This document shows positions 1 to 6,085 of a stretch of DNA of 6,343 nt, piece by piece (within the stretch, counting starts at the first letter, position 1; every line of letters begins with the position of its first letter). The stretch is from Pseudomonadota bacterium (lineage in GTDB: Bacteria > Pseudomonadota > Alphaproteobacteria > Rhizobiales > Beijerinckiaceae): assembly GCA_028876585.1 (NCBI GenBank), contig JAGWRL010000131.1, positions 1 to 6,343 of the forward strand, given 5' to 3'. The notes beneath the pieces are model-generated. The model saw only the letters and a list, made by a program, of their open reading frames with translations. It was not told where the DNA came from and searched no databases. Position numbers and translations under genes: made by a program.

Positions 1-1157
1 AGGCCGAGGCCCGTGCACTCGAAGCGGCGATCATAACCGTTCTTGATCTGGAAGAAAGGATCGCCAAGGCGCGGCAGGTCCTCCGGCTTCACGCCGATCC
101 CGGTGTCGGTGACGGAGAGAAGCGCCTCGTCCCCTTCCACGCGCGCCTCGACGATGACCCGGCCGTTCGGCGGCGTGAACTTCACCGCGTTCGACAGAAG
201 GTTGACGACGATCTGCCGGCAGGCGCCCTTGTCGGCGACGATCTCCAGCCCGTCGACGATCGGCGCCACGACGATCCGCACCTGCCCGCGCTCGGCGCGC
301 AGCCGCAGCATGTCCCGGCATTCGGCGATCAGCGGCGCCATTTCCAACGGCTCGGGCAGGATCGCGAACTTGCCCGCCTCGATGCGCGACATGTCGAGCA
401 CCAGATTGACCACCGAAAGCAGGTGATCGGCCGAGCTGTGAATGATGCGCGCATATTCGAACCGCTTGTCCGCCTCGGCCGGCACGAGCGCGGGATCGCC
501 GAGGATCTCGGAAAAGCCGAGGATGGCGTTGAGCGGCGTGCGCAACTCGTGGCTCATGTTGGCGAGCAGGCGATCTTTGAGCGATTTTTCGAGCCGCGCC
601 TCCTCGCGCGCGCACTGAAGTTCCGCTTCGAGCGCCGGCGCCGAGCAGGAGGGCCGCAGCGCCGAGACCAGCCCCGCGCGGTCGGCGGCCCTTGCGGTCG
701 AGACGTCGACATGGGCGAAACCCTCGCCGGACGTGCGCAGGCGCAGCGTCGCGGCGCGCGCGCCCCCGTCGACGTTCACGGCCGAGATCTGGTCGAGGAA
801 CCGCGCCCGGTCGTCTTCGTGCAGGCGCGCGAGAAGTCCGTCGCCGATCAGCGCGGCGCGGTCGAGGTCCCGCCAGCCGTCGCCCTCGATGCTAGACACC
901 CGCCCATCCACGCCATGACGGGCGACGAAATCCCCCGCGAGCGCGCGCAACGCCCGCCCGTCCTCGCTGCGTTGCGCGGCGGACAGGCGCGCGGCGAAGG
1001 CGGTTCCGAACATCGCAAACAGCGACATGCTCGACGAGAGCCGGCTCGGCGCCGGCGACACGCTGACGCCAAAGACCGCGGCGGCGCCGGCGAAAGCCGA
1101 GATCGCCGAACCCGCGAAGCGGACCCACGTCGAGGTTGTGGTAAGAGCCGCGCCCAC
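1..1157 (-). CDS. PAS sensor histidine kinase, DivJ/PleC-like (3' end cut by window edge)
   Basis: This is a membrane-associated two-component sensor kinase. With the GTG start at 1157 the visible part is 385 residues. Residues about 14-33 and 40-56 are hydrophobic and look like membrane segments. A degenerate PAS-like region follows (about 65-165, with ARHGVDGRV and LLARLHEDDRARF). A short charged helix leads into the HisKA domain with phospho-acceptor His203 in ANMSHELRTPLN. The HATPase domain shows the N box (NLLSNAVKF, Asn323), the G1 box DTGIG, the F box GDPFFQIKNGYDRRF and the G2 box TGLGL, where the window ends. The NGYDRR-x-E-x-TGLGL form is typical of DivJ/PleC-type cell-cycle kinases of alphaproteobacteria, so control of DivK or CtrA is possible but inferred. 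The start is uncertain: GTG 1157 has GGAGA nine bases upstream and keeps both hydrophobic segments, whereas ATG 1028 would lose the first. An in-frame stop lies at 1209-1211. Confidence 0.9.
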   Translation of the reverse strand, partial: MGAALTTTSTWVRFAGSAISAFAGAAAVFGVSVSPAPSRLSSSMSLFAMFGTAFAARLSAAQRSEDGRALRALAGDFVARHGVDGRVSSIEGDGWRDLDRAALIGDGLLARLHEDDRARFLDQISAVNVDGGARAATLRLRTSGEGFAHVDVSTARAADRAGLVSALRPSCSAPALEAELQCAREEARLEKSLKDRLLANMSHELRTPLNAILGFSEILGDPALVPAEADKRFEYARIIHSSADHLLSVVNLVLDMSRIEAGKFAILPEPLEMAPLIAECRDMLRLRAERGQVRIVVAPIVDGLEIVADKGACRQIVVNLLSNAVKFTPPNGRVIVEARVEGDEALLSVTDTGIGVKPEDLPRLGDPFFQIKNGYDRRFECTGLG

Positions 1158-1424
1158 GAAAACCTGTCTCCAACGGCCATTCTTCGCCGCGATAATCGCC
1201 GGATCGCGTTAAGCAGCGGCTAAGCCAATGCATCGATCTGAACCCTTCGACCGCGACGGCCGCCTGCATTGCGTCCAATATGGTTTCAGCGCGCCTAACG
1301 GGGGCCGATCAGGGTTGACGAAAGATGACTCCGATCCCTCGGTTTTTCGTGCAATTTTCGACCCCGCCTTCACCCGGGCGCGTTAAGTTCGCGGCGTGTT
1401 TTGACGGGCAAGGGTCCCACGGAA

Positions 1425-1754
1425 ATGGGCTTTCTCATCAGATCGGCGATCGGCCTCGGTTGCGTCTATTACGCGATGTTCGGACAGGCGCTACGGCCAG
1501 GCGAACTCGCCCCCGCCGCGCAGCTGTGCGCGGACGCCGCCAGCGCGAGCCTGACGCCCGACGCCGGCCTCAGGGCGCCGCTGGCCGCCGCCGGCTGCGC
1601 CGAGGCGCTGACGAGCCAGGCCCGCCGAGCCGCCCCGCAGACCGCGCCGGTCGCGAAGGCGAAACGCCCATCCGGCACGCTCACCGCCGACGACCTGCGC
1701 GATCCCTGGCTCGGTCCCGGGCGCCTCGCCAGAAAGACGGGCGCGCGAGGATAG
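1425..1754 (+). CDS. Small membrane-anchored protein, DUF5330-like
   Basis: This 109-residue protein has no function I can name. Residues 3-20 (FLIRSAIGLGCVYYAMFG) form a hydrophobic N-terminal segment after an Arg, either an uncleaved membrane anchor or a signal sequence. The middle is Ala-rich with Cys35 (QLCADAA) and Cys58 (AAGCAEA). A basic Pro/Ala linker follows, and the tail SGTLTADDLRDPWLGPGR looks conserved. From memory this resembles the small DUF5330-type proteins found beside sufE in Hyphomicrobiales; I could not check this. ATG 1425 is preferred because AGGG at 1411-1414 lies ten bases upstream; an in-frame TTG at 1401 has no comparable site. The gene lies 52 bases before sufE on the same strand and may be co-transcribed with it. 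Confidence 0.75.
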   Translation: MGFLIRSAIGLGCVYYAMFGQALRPGELAPAAQLCADAASASLTPDAGLRAPLAAAGCAEALTSQARRAAPQTAPVAKAKRPSGTLTADDLRDPWLGPGRLARKTGARG

Positions 1755-1756
1755 GC

Positions 1757-1791
1757 GAACCGCTCCCGGCGCCCTATCTACAGGGCGGTTC
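1757..1791 (+). promoter_or_regulatory. Hairpin in the leader of sufE
   Basis: GAACCGC (1757-1763) pairs perfectly with GCGGTTC (1785-1791). Inside it, GCCCT (1771-1775) and AGGGC (1782-1786) can pair around ATCTAC; this inner stem shares bases with the outer one, so the two forms compete. The hairpin lies between the stop of the upstream small gene and the sufE ribosome binding site. No T-run follows, so it is not a standard intrinsic terminator. A role in mRNA stability or translation is inference. Confidence 0.4.
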
Positions 1792-1796
1792 ACACC

Positions 1797-1801
1797 GGAG
1801 G
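1797..1801 (+). promoter_or_regulatory. Ribosome binding site that sets the CTG start of sufE
   Basis: GGAGG lies five bases before CTG 1807. No ATG, GTG or TTG occurs in this frame near the start expected for the SufE N-terminus. The first in-frame GTG, at 1876, would remove 23 conserved residues. Confidence 0.65.
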
Positions 1802-1806
1802 CTCCC

Positions 1807-2214
1807 CTGCGCACGCTTGACGCCATTCGCGACGATTTCGCCTTCCTCGACGATTGGGAGGACCGCTATCGCTATGTGATCGAACTCGGCCGCGAACTGC
1901 CCGAGTTTCCCGAAAGCGCGCGCACCGACGCCAACAAGGTGCGCGGCTGCGTCAGTCAGGTCTGGATCGAGGACCGGCTGGAGGACGGCGCGCTGCGGCT
2001 GCGCGGCGATAGCGATTCGCACCTCGTCAAGGGGCTCGTGGCGATCGCCGCCGCGCTCTACGACGGCCGGACCCCGGCGCAGGCGCTGGCCGTCGACGCG
2101 ACCGCGACCTTCCGCGAACTCGGCCTCGAACAGCATTTGACGCCGCAGCGCTCGAATGGCGTGCGCGCGATGATCGAGCGCATCCGCGCCGACGCGGCGG
2201 CGCTAGCGGCCTAG
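1807..2214 (+). CDS. sufE: SufE family sulfur-acceptor protein for Fe-S cluster assembly
   Basis: SufE takes persulfide sulfur from a cysteine desulfurase (SufS type) and passes it to the SufBCD scaffold in the cytoplasm. The 135-residue product matches the usual family size of about 140. The N-terminus (TLDAIRDDFAFLDDWEDRYRYV) and the ELGRELPEF segment are typical. The active-site loop is NKVRGCVSQVWI with sulfur-accepting Cys48. The C-terminus holds the expected LGLEQHLTPQRSNGVRAM helix region. The start is unusual: CTG 1807, behind a good SD, is the only codon that gives a full-length N-terminus. No other suf gene is visible, as is common for stand-alone sufE copies. Its TAG stop overlaps the stop of the convergent glycosyltransferase gene. 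Confidence 0.93.
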   Translation: MRTLDAIRDDFAFLDDWEDRYRYVIELGRELPEFPESARTDANKVRGCVSQVWIEDRLEDGALRLRGDSDSHLVKGLVAIAAALYDGRTPAQALAVDATATFRELGLEQHLTPQRSNGVRAMIERIRADAAALAA

Positions 2215-3635
2215 CGCGGCGGAATCGCGCTCAGCACGAATTCGACCGGCGCACGGGCGCGGCCGAACGCGACATGCGCGAGCGTGATCTCCTCGCGCCG
2301 GGTCGCCGGGGTTTCGTATTGCGCGCTGTCGGCGCGGCAGCGCGCGTCGGCCTTCAGGCAGATCGTCAGCAGCCCCTGCGCGGCGAGCTTCTCGGCGCTG
2401 ACCCAGCGATTGCCGAAATAGTCGAAATTGACGAATACGCTGGGATGCTCGGGGCTGTAGAACGCCGCCGCATTGTCGTAGCGGAACGAGCCGGCGACGA
2501 AGCGCAGCGGCGCCGGGGTCGTGCGCCGCCACAGATCGGTCGCCGCCTGCGCCGCCTCCCGGCGCGGCTCCCCATCCTCGGAATCGCGGCCATACCAGGC
2601 TTTGCCGACCGCGATCAGCGGCGAAGCGGCGAGGGCTGCGAGCAACAGCGCCGCCGCGCCGCGCAGCGCCCAGCGTCGCAGCCGCGCCGGGTCCGGCCGC
2701 AACCAGACCATCGCCAGCAGCGGGCTTAACGGAAACACGCCGATCAGCATGTTCGACGAGATTTTCGTCCGCAGCGCCAGCGCGGCGAGGACGCTGAGCG
2801 CGACCGGCGCCAGCGCCAGCACAGTCAGAAGGCGGCGGTTCTCGGCGTCGACGACGTCCTCGCGGTCGCGGGGCCGGGCGGCGGCGATCAGCCCGAGCGG
2901 CAAAACCTGCTGCAACGCCGCGCCGAGCGCCGCCGTCGCCGCGAACAGGCCCGCCTCGGCAAAGCCGCGTCCCGAGACGCGGGCGAGATAGCGCAGCGGC
3001 GGCGCGCCGGTGGTCGCCAGCCAATAGAGGTGCGGCGCCAGCAGCGCCAGCGCGACGGCGACCGTGAGATAGGGCGAGGCGGAGCGGAAATAACGCGCCC
3101 GCTCCCGGCTCGACAGCGCGGCGAAGAGGCAGGTCGCCGCCAGCGTCAGCGCGTAATATTTGGAGTTGAGCGCCAGCCCCATCATCGCGCCGAAGCCGAG
3201 TGAGGCGGCGAGCCCGCGTCCGCGCAGCGCGGCCACGAAGGCGTAGAGCGTCCACGGCCACAGCGACAGGAAGATCGAGTTGGCGTTATATTTATAGGCG
3301 AGGAACGAATAGAACGGCGTCAGCGCCAGCAGCGCGGTCGCCGCCACGCGCCGGTCGCCGTCGACGAATCGCCCGATCAGCGCCCAGGCGCCGAGCAGGC
3401 CGACGCCGGCGTTGAGCATCGACAGCAGCGCGAACGCCCAGTTGGCGCGCGGAAACACCAGGAACCACGCGCCGCAGAGCCAGGCCCAGAACGGCGGATG
3501 CTGATTATAGCCGAGTTGGAACTCGCGCCCCCAGGCGTAGGCTTCCGCCATGTCGTTGTGAATGGCGGAGGCATATTCCGTCACGGCGAAATACAGCGCC
3601 CACACGGCCGCGAAAGCCGCGATCCTCAGAACCAT
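2211..3635 (-). CDS. Glycosyltransferase family 39 (PMT/ArnT-like) membrane protein
   Basis: This 474-residue polytopic inner-membrane protein is predicted to move a sugar from a polyprenyl-phosphate donor to a lipid, glycan or protein on the periplasmic side. Residues 1-20 form the first membrane segment. The first loop carries the family signature with acidic residues Asp28 and Glu31, Tyr33, and HPP at 46-48 (HNDMAEAYAWG...GYNQHPPFWAW). The YKYNANSIFLSLWPW segment (about 114-128) is also typical. Roughly ten more hydrophobic segments follow up to about residue 345. The last 130 residues are a soluble domain (FVNFDYFGNRW) with two Cys, at 426 and 433. The acceptor cannot be told from sequence. 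ATG 3635 overlaps the end of the upstream gene by ten bases and no clear SD precedes it, which suggests translational coupling. It is the last gene of the cpdR operon. Confidence 0.85.
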   Translation of the reverse strand: MVLRIAAFAAVWALYFAVTEYASAIHNDMAEAYAWGREFQLGYNQHPPFWAWLCGAWFLVFPRANWAFALLSMLNAGVGLLGAWALIGRFVDGDRRVAATALLALTPFYSFLAYKYNANSIFLSLWPWTLYAFVAALRGRGLAASLGFGAMMGLALNSKYYALTLAATCLFAALSSRERARYFRSASPYLTVAVALALLAPHLYWLATTGAPPLRYLARVSGRGFAEAGLFAATAALGAALQQVLPLGLIAAARPRDREDVVDAENRRLLTVLALAPVALSVLAALALRTKISSNMLIGVFPLSPLLAMVWLRPDPARLRRWALRGAAALLLAALAASPLIAVGKAWYGRDSEDGEPRREAAQAATDLWRRTTPAPLRFVAGSFRYDNAAAFYSPEHPSVFVNFDYFGNRWVSAEKLAAQGLLTICLKADARCRADSAQYETPATRREEITLAHVAFGRARAPVEFVLSAIPPR

Positions 3636-4384
3636 TTGGCGTAGATGGCGGCAAAGGCGCCGGTCTCGCGAATCTGATGCAGCCATTGATCGAGAAAGCC
3701 GTCGAGCGGGGGATCGTAGGGCGCCCAATAGGCTTTTTCGCCGAAATCGAACGGCGCGTCGGGATGGATCGCGCACAGAACGCCTTGATGCAGTTTTTGC
3801 TGATAGCGCGTCTCGGAGGCGTCGGTGATCATCAGATCGCCCTCGCCGTGGGCGAGCGCGTCGAAAATGGCGGTGTTGTCCGGCCGCACGTCGATGCGGG
3901 CCGCGTGCAGGTGGGCGCGGTCGAATTTCTCGTTGCCGCCGCCGGGATTGACCAGCACCGTCACGCCGGCGCGGTCGATCTCGGCCAGCGTGGCGAATTT
4001 GTCCTTGTCGGCGCAGCGCGCGATCGGCGTCTTGCCTTCGCGCAGATAGGGCGTGGTGAAGAAGCCGAGCTTGGCGCGCTCCAGCGTGATCGAAATCCCG
4101 CCCATCGCGACGTCGAATCTGCCGGTCTGGAAATCGCCCGCCAGCGTTGGCCAGCTCGTCGCCACGAATTCAACCCGCACCCCGAGCGCGCCGCCGAGCG
4201 CGCGCGCGAGGTCGACGTCGAAGCCGGCATAGTCGCCGCTCGCCTTGTCGAGTTTGGTGAACGGCGGATAATCGCCGGTGGAGCCGACGCGCAGCACGCC
4301 GCGTTGCAAAATGTCGGAGAGGACGGAGGCTTGCGCGGGGGCGAGCGCGGCGATCAGCAGCGCCGCGCCGAGGGCCCGGCGCAT
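3626..4384 (-). CDS. PheC-like periplasmic cyclohexadienyl dehydratase (solute-binding-protein fold)
   Basis: Cyclohexadienyl dehydratase converts prephenate to phenylpyruvate, and arogenate to phenylalanine. The PheC form evolved from amino-acid-binding proteins and is exported. The 252-residue product has a signal peptide (RR, then a hydrophobic core, likely cleavage after AQA19). It matches my memory of Pseudomonas aeruginosa PheC along its length: VLRVGSTGDYPPF, YAGFDVDLA, TSWPTLAGDF, AMGGISITLER, PYLREGKTPIARC, VNPGGGNEKF, PDNTAIFDAL, LMITDASETR and PFDFGEKAYW. The catalytic Lys100 and Glu173 that I recall for mature PheC correspond here to Lys118 and Glu191, and both are present. That favours an enzyme over a plain ABC-transporter binding protein, and no permease or ATPase gene is nearby. 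The ATG overlaps the cpdR stop by one base (TGATG), with GAAGG seven bases upstream. A transporter binding protein remains the main alternative. Confidence 0.8.
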   Translation of the reverse strand: MRRALGAALLIAALAPAQASVLSDILQRGVLRVGSTGDYPPFTKLDKASGDYAGFDVDLARALGGALGVRVEFVATSWPTLAGDFQTGRFDVAMGGISITLERAKLGFFTTPYLREGKTPIARCADKDKFATLAEIDRAGVTVLVNPGGGNEKFDRAHLHAARIDVRPDNTAIFDALAHGEGDLMITDASETRYQQKLHQGVLCAIHPDAPFDFGEKAYWAPYDPPLDGFLDQWLHQIRETGAFAAIYAKWF

Positions 4385-4767
4385 CACGCCGCCTTCAGAA
4401 GCCGCTGCACCTCGCTGACGAGTTCGCGCAGATGGAACGGTTTCGACAGCACGCGCGCGTCTTTGGGGGTCTTGTTGTCGGGGTTCAGCGCCACGGCGGC
4501 GAAGCCGGTGATGAACATCACCTTGATCTCGGGATCGAGTTCGGTCGCCCGCCGCGCCAGTTCGATGCCGTCCATCTCCGGCATGACGATGTCGGTCAGC
4601 AGCAGTTCGAACGGCTCCTCGCGCAGGCGATTGTAGGCGGAAAGCCCATTGTCGAACGAGGCGACGGCATAGCCGGCGGTTTGCAGCGCCTTGACGAGGA
4701 AGCGACGCATGTCGTTGTCGTCTTCCGCCAGCAATATTCTGGCGCTGGCGCCGGCCGGATTGCTCAT
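4384..4767 (-). CDS. cpdR: CpdR single-domain response regulator
   Basis: CpdR is a stand-alone receiver protein. In Caulobacter and rhizobia, its unphosphorylated form acts as a ClpXP adaptor, bringing the protease to the cell pole and promoting degradation of CtrA and other substrates; the CckA-ChpT relay phosphorylates and inactivates it. The 127-residue product is almost entirely a receiver domain. It has the acidic pocket AEDDNDMRRFLVKAL (Glu15, Asp16, Asp17), phospho-acceptor Asp59 in LLTDIVMPEMDGIELARRA, switch Thr87 in MFITGFAAVALN, and Lys109 in VLSKPFHLRELV. These strings are the CpdR hallmarks as I know them. There is no output domain. ATG 4767 has AAGGGGAA eight bases upstream. 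It is the first gene of an operon with the pheC-like and glycosyltransferase genes. Confidence 0.95.
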   Translation of the reverse strand: MSNPAGASARILLAEDDNDMRRFLVKALQTAGYAVASFDNGLSAYNRLREEPFELLLTDIVMPEMDGIELARRATELDPEIKVMFITGFAAVALNPDNKTPKDARVLSKPFHLRELVSEVQRLLKAA

Positions 4768-4928
4768 TGCTGATTCCCCTTGAGAGTCCCCGACATGCCT
4801 TCAAATCATATCATGAACATAGAGTGAAGCTGAATATTGCATAGGCATGACAGCGAATAGATTTACGCGAATTGGGTTTTTCGTCTATTATCGCCGCCGA
4901 GGCGGGCGGCCACGCCCGGGGGGCCGGG
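4768..4928. other. Divergent intergenic region between cpdR and the amidohydrolase gene
   Basis: This spacer must hold the promoters of the cpdR operon (minus) and of the amidohydrolase gene (plus). Bases about 4800-4870 are clearly more AT-rich than the genes around them, as expected for promoter DNA. I could not pick a convincing -35/-10 pair on either strand, nor a full TTAA-N7-TTAA CtrA site. Confidence 0.5.
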
Positions 4929-5813
4929 ATGCGCGACGACTCGCAGGGACTGTCGGAGTTCAAGCCGCCGTTCGAGGTTGTCGCGCCGGCGGGCGTCGTC
5001 CAGCCGGTGGTTTTGAACTCGCCCCATTCCGGCGCGCATTATCCACAGGCCTTCCTCGCCGCCTCGCGGCTCGACGCGGCCACGCTGCGCCGGTCGGAGG
5101 ACGCGTTCGTCGATCAATTGTTCGCGCCGGCGACCTTGCAGGGCGCGCCGCTGCTGCGCGCGCTGTTCCCACGCGCTTTTCTCGACCTCAACCGCGAACC
5201 GTTCGAACTCGATCCGCAGATGTTCGAGGGGCGCCTGCCGGAATTCGCCAACATCCGCTCGCTGCGGGTCGCCGCCGGGCTTGGCGTCATCCCGCGCGTG
5301 GTCGGCGACGCGCAGCCGATCTATCGCGCCGCGATGACGGCGGAGAGCGCGCTCAAACGCATCGCCGCGCTGCACCGGCCCTATCACGCCCGGCTGGCGG
5401 AGCTGATCGAGGCGGCGCAGCGCCGGTTCGGCTTCGCCCTGCTGCTGGATTGCCATTCGATGCCCTCGACCTCGCCCGACGTCGGCGGCTGCGACATCGT
5501 GCTCGGCGACCGCTACGGCTCCAGCGCCGCGCGCTGGGTGATCGAGACGGTCGAGAGCGCGCTGCGCGGCGCCGGCCTGCGGGTGCGCCGCAACAAGCCC
5601 TACGCCGGCGGCTACATCACCGAATTTTACGGCGCGCCCGCCGCCGGCCGGCACGCCGTGCAGATCGAGATCAACCGCAGCCTCTATATGGACGAACGGG
5701 CGTTGCAGTTGAGCGATGGCGCCGAACCGCTCGGCCGCGCGCTATGCGCCATGGTCGGCGCGCTATGCGCCAGCGCGCGCGACGCCAGCGGCGCGCGCTG
5801 GGCGGCGGAATGA
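4929..5813 (+). CDS. N-formylglutamate amidohydrolase family protein
   Basis: Characterised members (HutG type) hydrolyse N-formylglutamate to glutamate and formate at the end of one histidine degradation route; they are cytoplasmic metal-dependent hydrolases. The 294-residue product has the family motifs in order: VVLNSPHSGAHYP (His33, a likely metal ligand), FLDLNREPFELDP (about 84-95), LLLDCHSMPS (His176, a likely metal ligand), KPYAGGYITEFYG (223-235) and QIEINRSLYMDE (245-256). No hut genes are nearby, so the real substrate may differ; many alphaproteobacteria carry such orphan copies. ATG 4929 is chosen because the preceding sequence is G-rich and the protein then begins just before the conserved FKPPFEVV. 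An in-frame TTG at 4872 would add 19 residues without a visible SD. Confidence 0.88.
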   Translation: MRDDSQGLSEFKPPFEVVAPAGVVQPVVLNSPHSGAHYPQAFLAASRLDAATLRRSEDAFVDQLFAPATLQGAPLLRALFPRAFLDLNREPFELDPQMFEGRLPEFANIRSLRVAAGLGVIPRVVGDAQPIYRAAMTAESALKRIAALHRPYHARLAELIEAAQRRFGFALLLDCHSMPSTSPDVGGCDIVLGDRYGSSAARWVIETVESALRGAGLRVRRNKPYAGGYITEFYGAPAAGRHAVQIEINRSLYMDERALQLSDGAEPLGRALCAMVGALCASARDASGARWAAE

Positions 5814-5881
5814 TGATTTGCGGCATCGCAACATGAAAGCGGCGGACGGCGCGCCGGCCTGCAACGCCTTGGCGAGGCTTG

Positions 5882-5910
5882 AAAAAAAGGAGGCCGCCCG
5901 AAGGCGGCCT
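5882..5910 (-). terminator. Intrinsic terminator of small RNA copy 1
   Basis: AGGCCGCC (5891-5898) pairs perfectly with GGCGGCCT (5903-5910). On the minus strand the loop is UUCG closed by C-G, and the stem is followed by CC and seven T (5888-5882). On the plus strand the stem could also weakly stop read-through from the amidohydrolase gene, but no T-run follows it in that direction. Confidence 0.8.
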
Positions 5911-5943
5911 GAGTCTAGGGAGGAAACGCCCTAAGGAGGGCAT
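5889..5943. repeat. 55-bp direct repeat, copy 1
   Basis: This copy matches 6064-6118 with one substitution (in the terminator loop) and two single-base indels (one beside the terminator stem, one inside hairpin 2). The A-run to its left is also shared, seven bases against six. Similarity stops sharply at the CAT on the right edge, where hairpin 1 of the proposed RNA begins to differ in sequence. Confidence 0.95.
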
Positions 5944-5966
5944 ATGCGACGTATCGCACCGCAGCA

Positions 5967-5995
5967 ATATTGCATTGCAGCGCACAAAACGCAAG
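5967..5995 (-). promoter_or_regulatory. Promoter-like motif of small RNA copy 1
   Basis: On the minus strand CTTGCGT (5995-5989) is followed after 16 bases by CAATAT (5972-5967), about seven bases before the proposed RNA start. Copy 2 has the same layout. The boxes resemble RpoH-type (CTTG ... CTATAT) as well as weak housekeeping promoters, and I cannot decide between them. The -10 box lies inside the perfect palindrome GCAATATTGC (5964-5973). Confidence 0.4.
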
Positions 5996-6057
5996 CCTTA
6001 TTTTTGGGATCAGCCCAGCCATGCAAAAACGGGCGGGCTTGGCGGCGCGCGGGCCGG

Positions 6058-6085
6058 AAAAAAGGAGGCCGCCCGTAGGCGGCCT
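6058..6085 (-). terminator. Intrinsic terminator of small RNA copy 2
   Basis: AGGCCGCC (6066-6073) pairs with GGCGGCCT (6078-6085). On the minus strand the loop is UACG closed by C-G, followed by CC and six T (6063-6058). Confidence 0.8.

Larger units (their letters stand above)
5882..5960 (-). ncRNA. Candidate small RNA, copy 1 (anti-Shine-Dalgarno type)
   Basis: Read on the minus strand, this unit has the layout of a complete small-RNA gene of about 79 nt. It starts near 5960, a few bases below a promoter-like motif. Hairpin 1 is TGCGA-TACG-TCGCA (5958-5945). Hairpin 2 is GCCCT-CCTT-AGGGC (5941-5928), presenting CCUCCUU, complementary to the AAGGAGG ribosome binding site. An unpaired GTTTCCTCCCTAG follows. 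The end is an intrinsic terminator with an 8-bp stem, a UUCG loop and seven T. A second copy lies about 180 bases away. Anti-SD motifs in loops are known from alphaproteobacterial small RNAs such as the cuckoo/CcsR group; the resemblance is in design and I do not claim membership. Transcription and targets are inferred. Confidence 0.55.

Noticed and set aside
423..1223. Long plus-strand reading frame of 266 codons
   Set aside because: It is antisense to the histidine kinase, whose motifs are unmistakable. The product is Arg/Ala-rich low-complexity sequence without recognisable motifs.
1315..1343. TTGACG at 1315 as a -35 box for the DUF5330-like/sufE genes
   Set aside because: No acceptable -10 box occurs 16-18 bases downstream.
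2203..3261. Minus-strand frame of 352 codons inside the glycosyltransferase gene
   Set aside because: It is a frame-shifted shadow of a high-GC gene; the glycosyltransferase frame has the membrane segments and family motifs.
3626..4384. Ordinary ABC-transporter amino-acid-binding protein
   Set aside because: It shares the fold, but the full set of PheC motifs and both recalled catalytic residues are present and no permease or ATPase gene adjoins. It is kept as the main alternative.
4903..4918. Hairpin CGGGC/GCCCG just before the amidohydrolase ATG
   Set aside because: A short GC-rich stem of this size is expected by chance in such DNA, and nothing else supports a role.
4872..4928. TTG start adding 19 residues to the amidohydrolase
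   Set aside because: No SD precedes it, and the extra residues are not part of the family N-terminus.
5944..6078. 44-codon plus-strand frame with AAGGAGG four bases before its ATG
   Set aside because: Both the SD and the end of the frame fall in the repeat. The SD-like motif is the reverse complement of the anti-SD in the proposed RNA, and the peptide (MRRIAPQQYC...) has no recognisable features.
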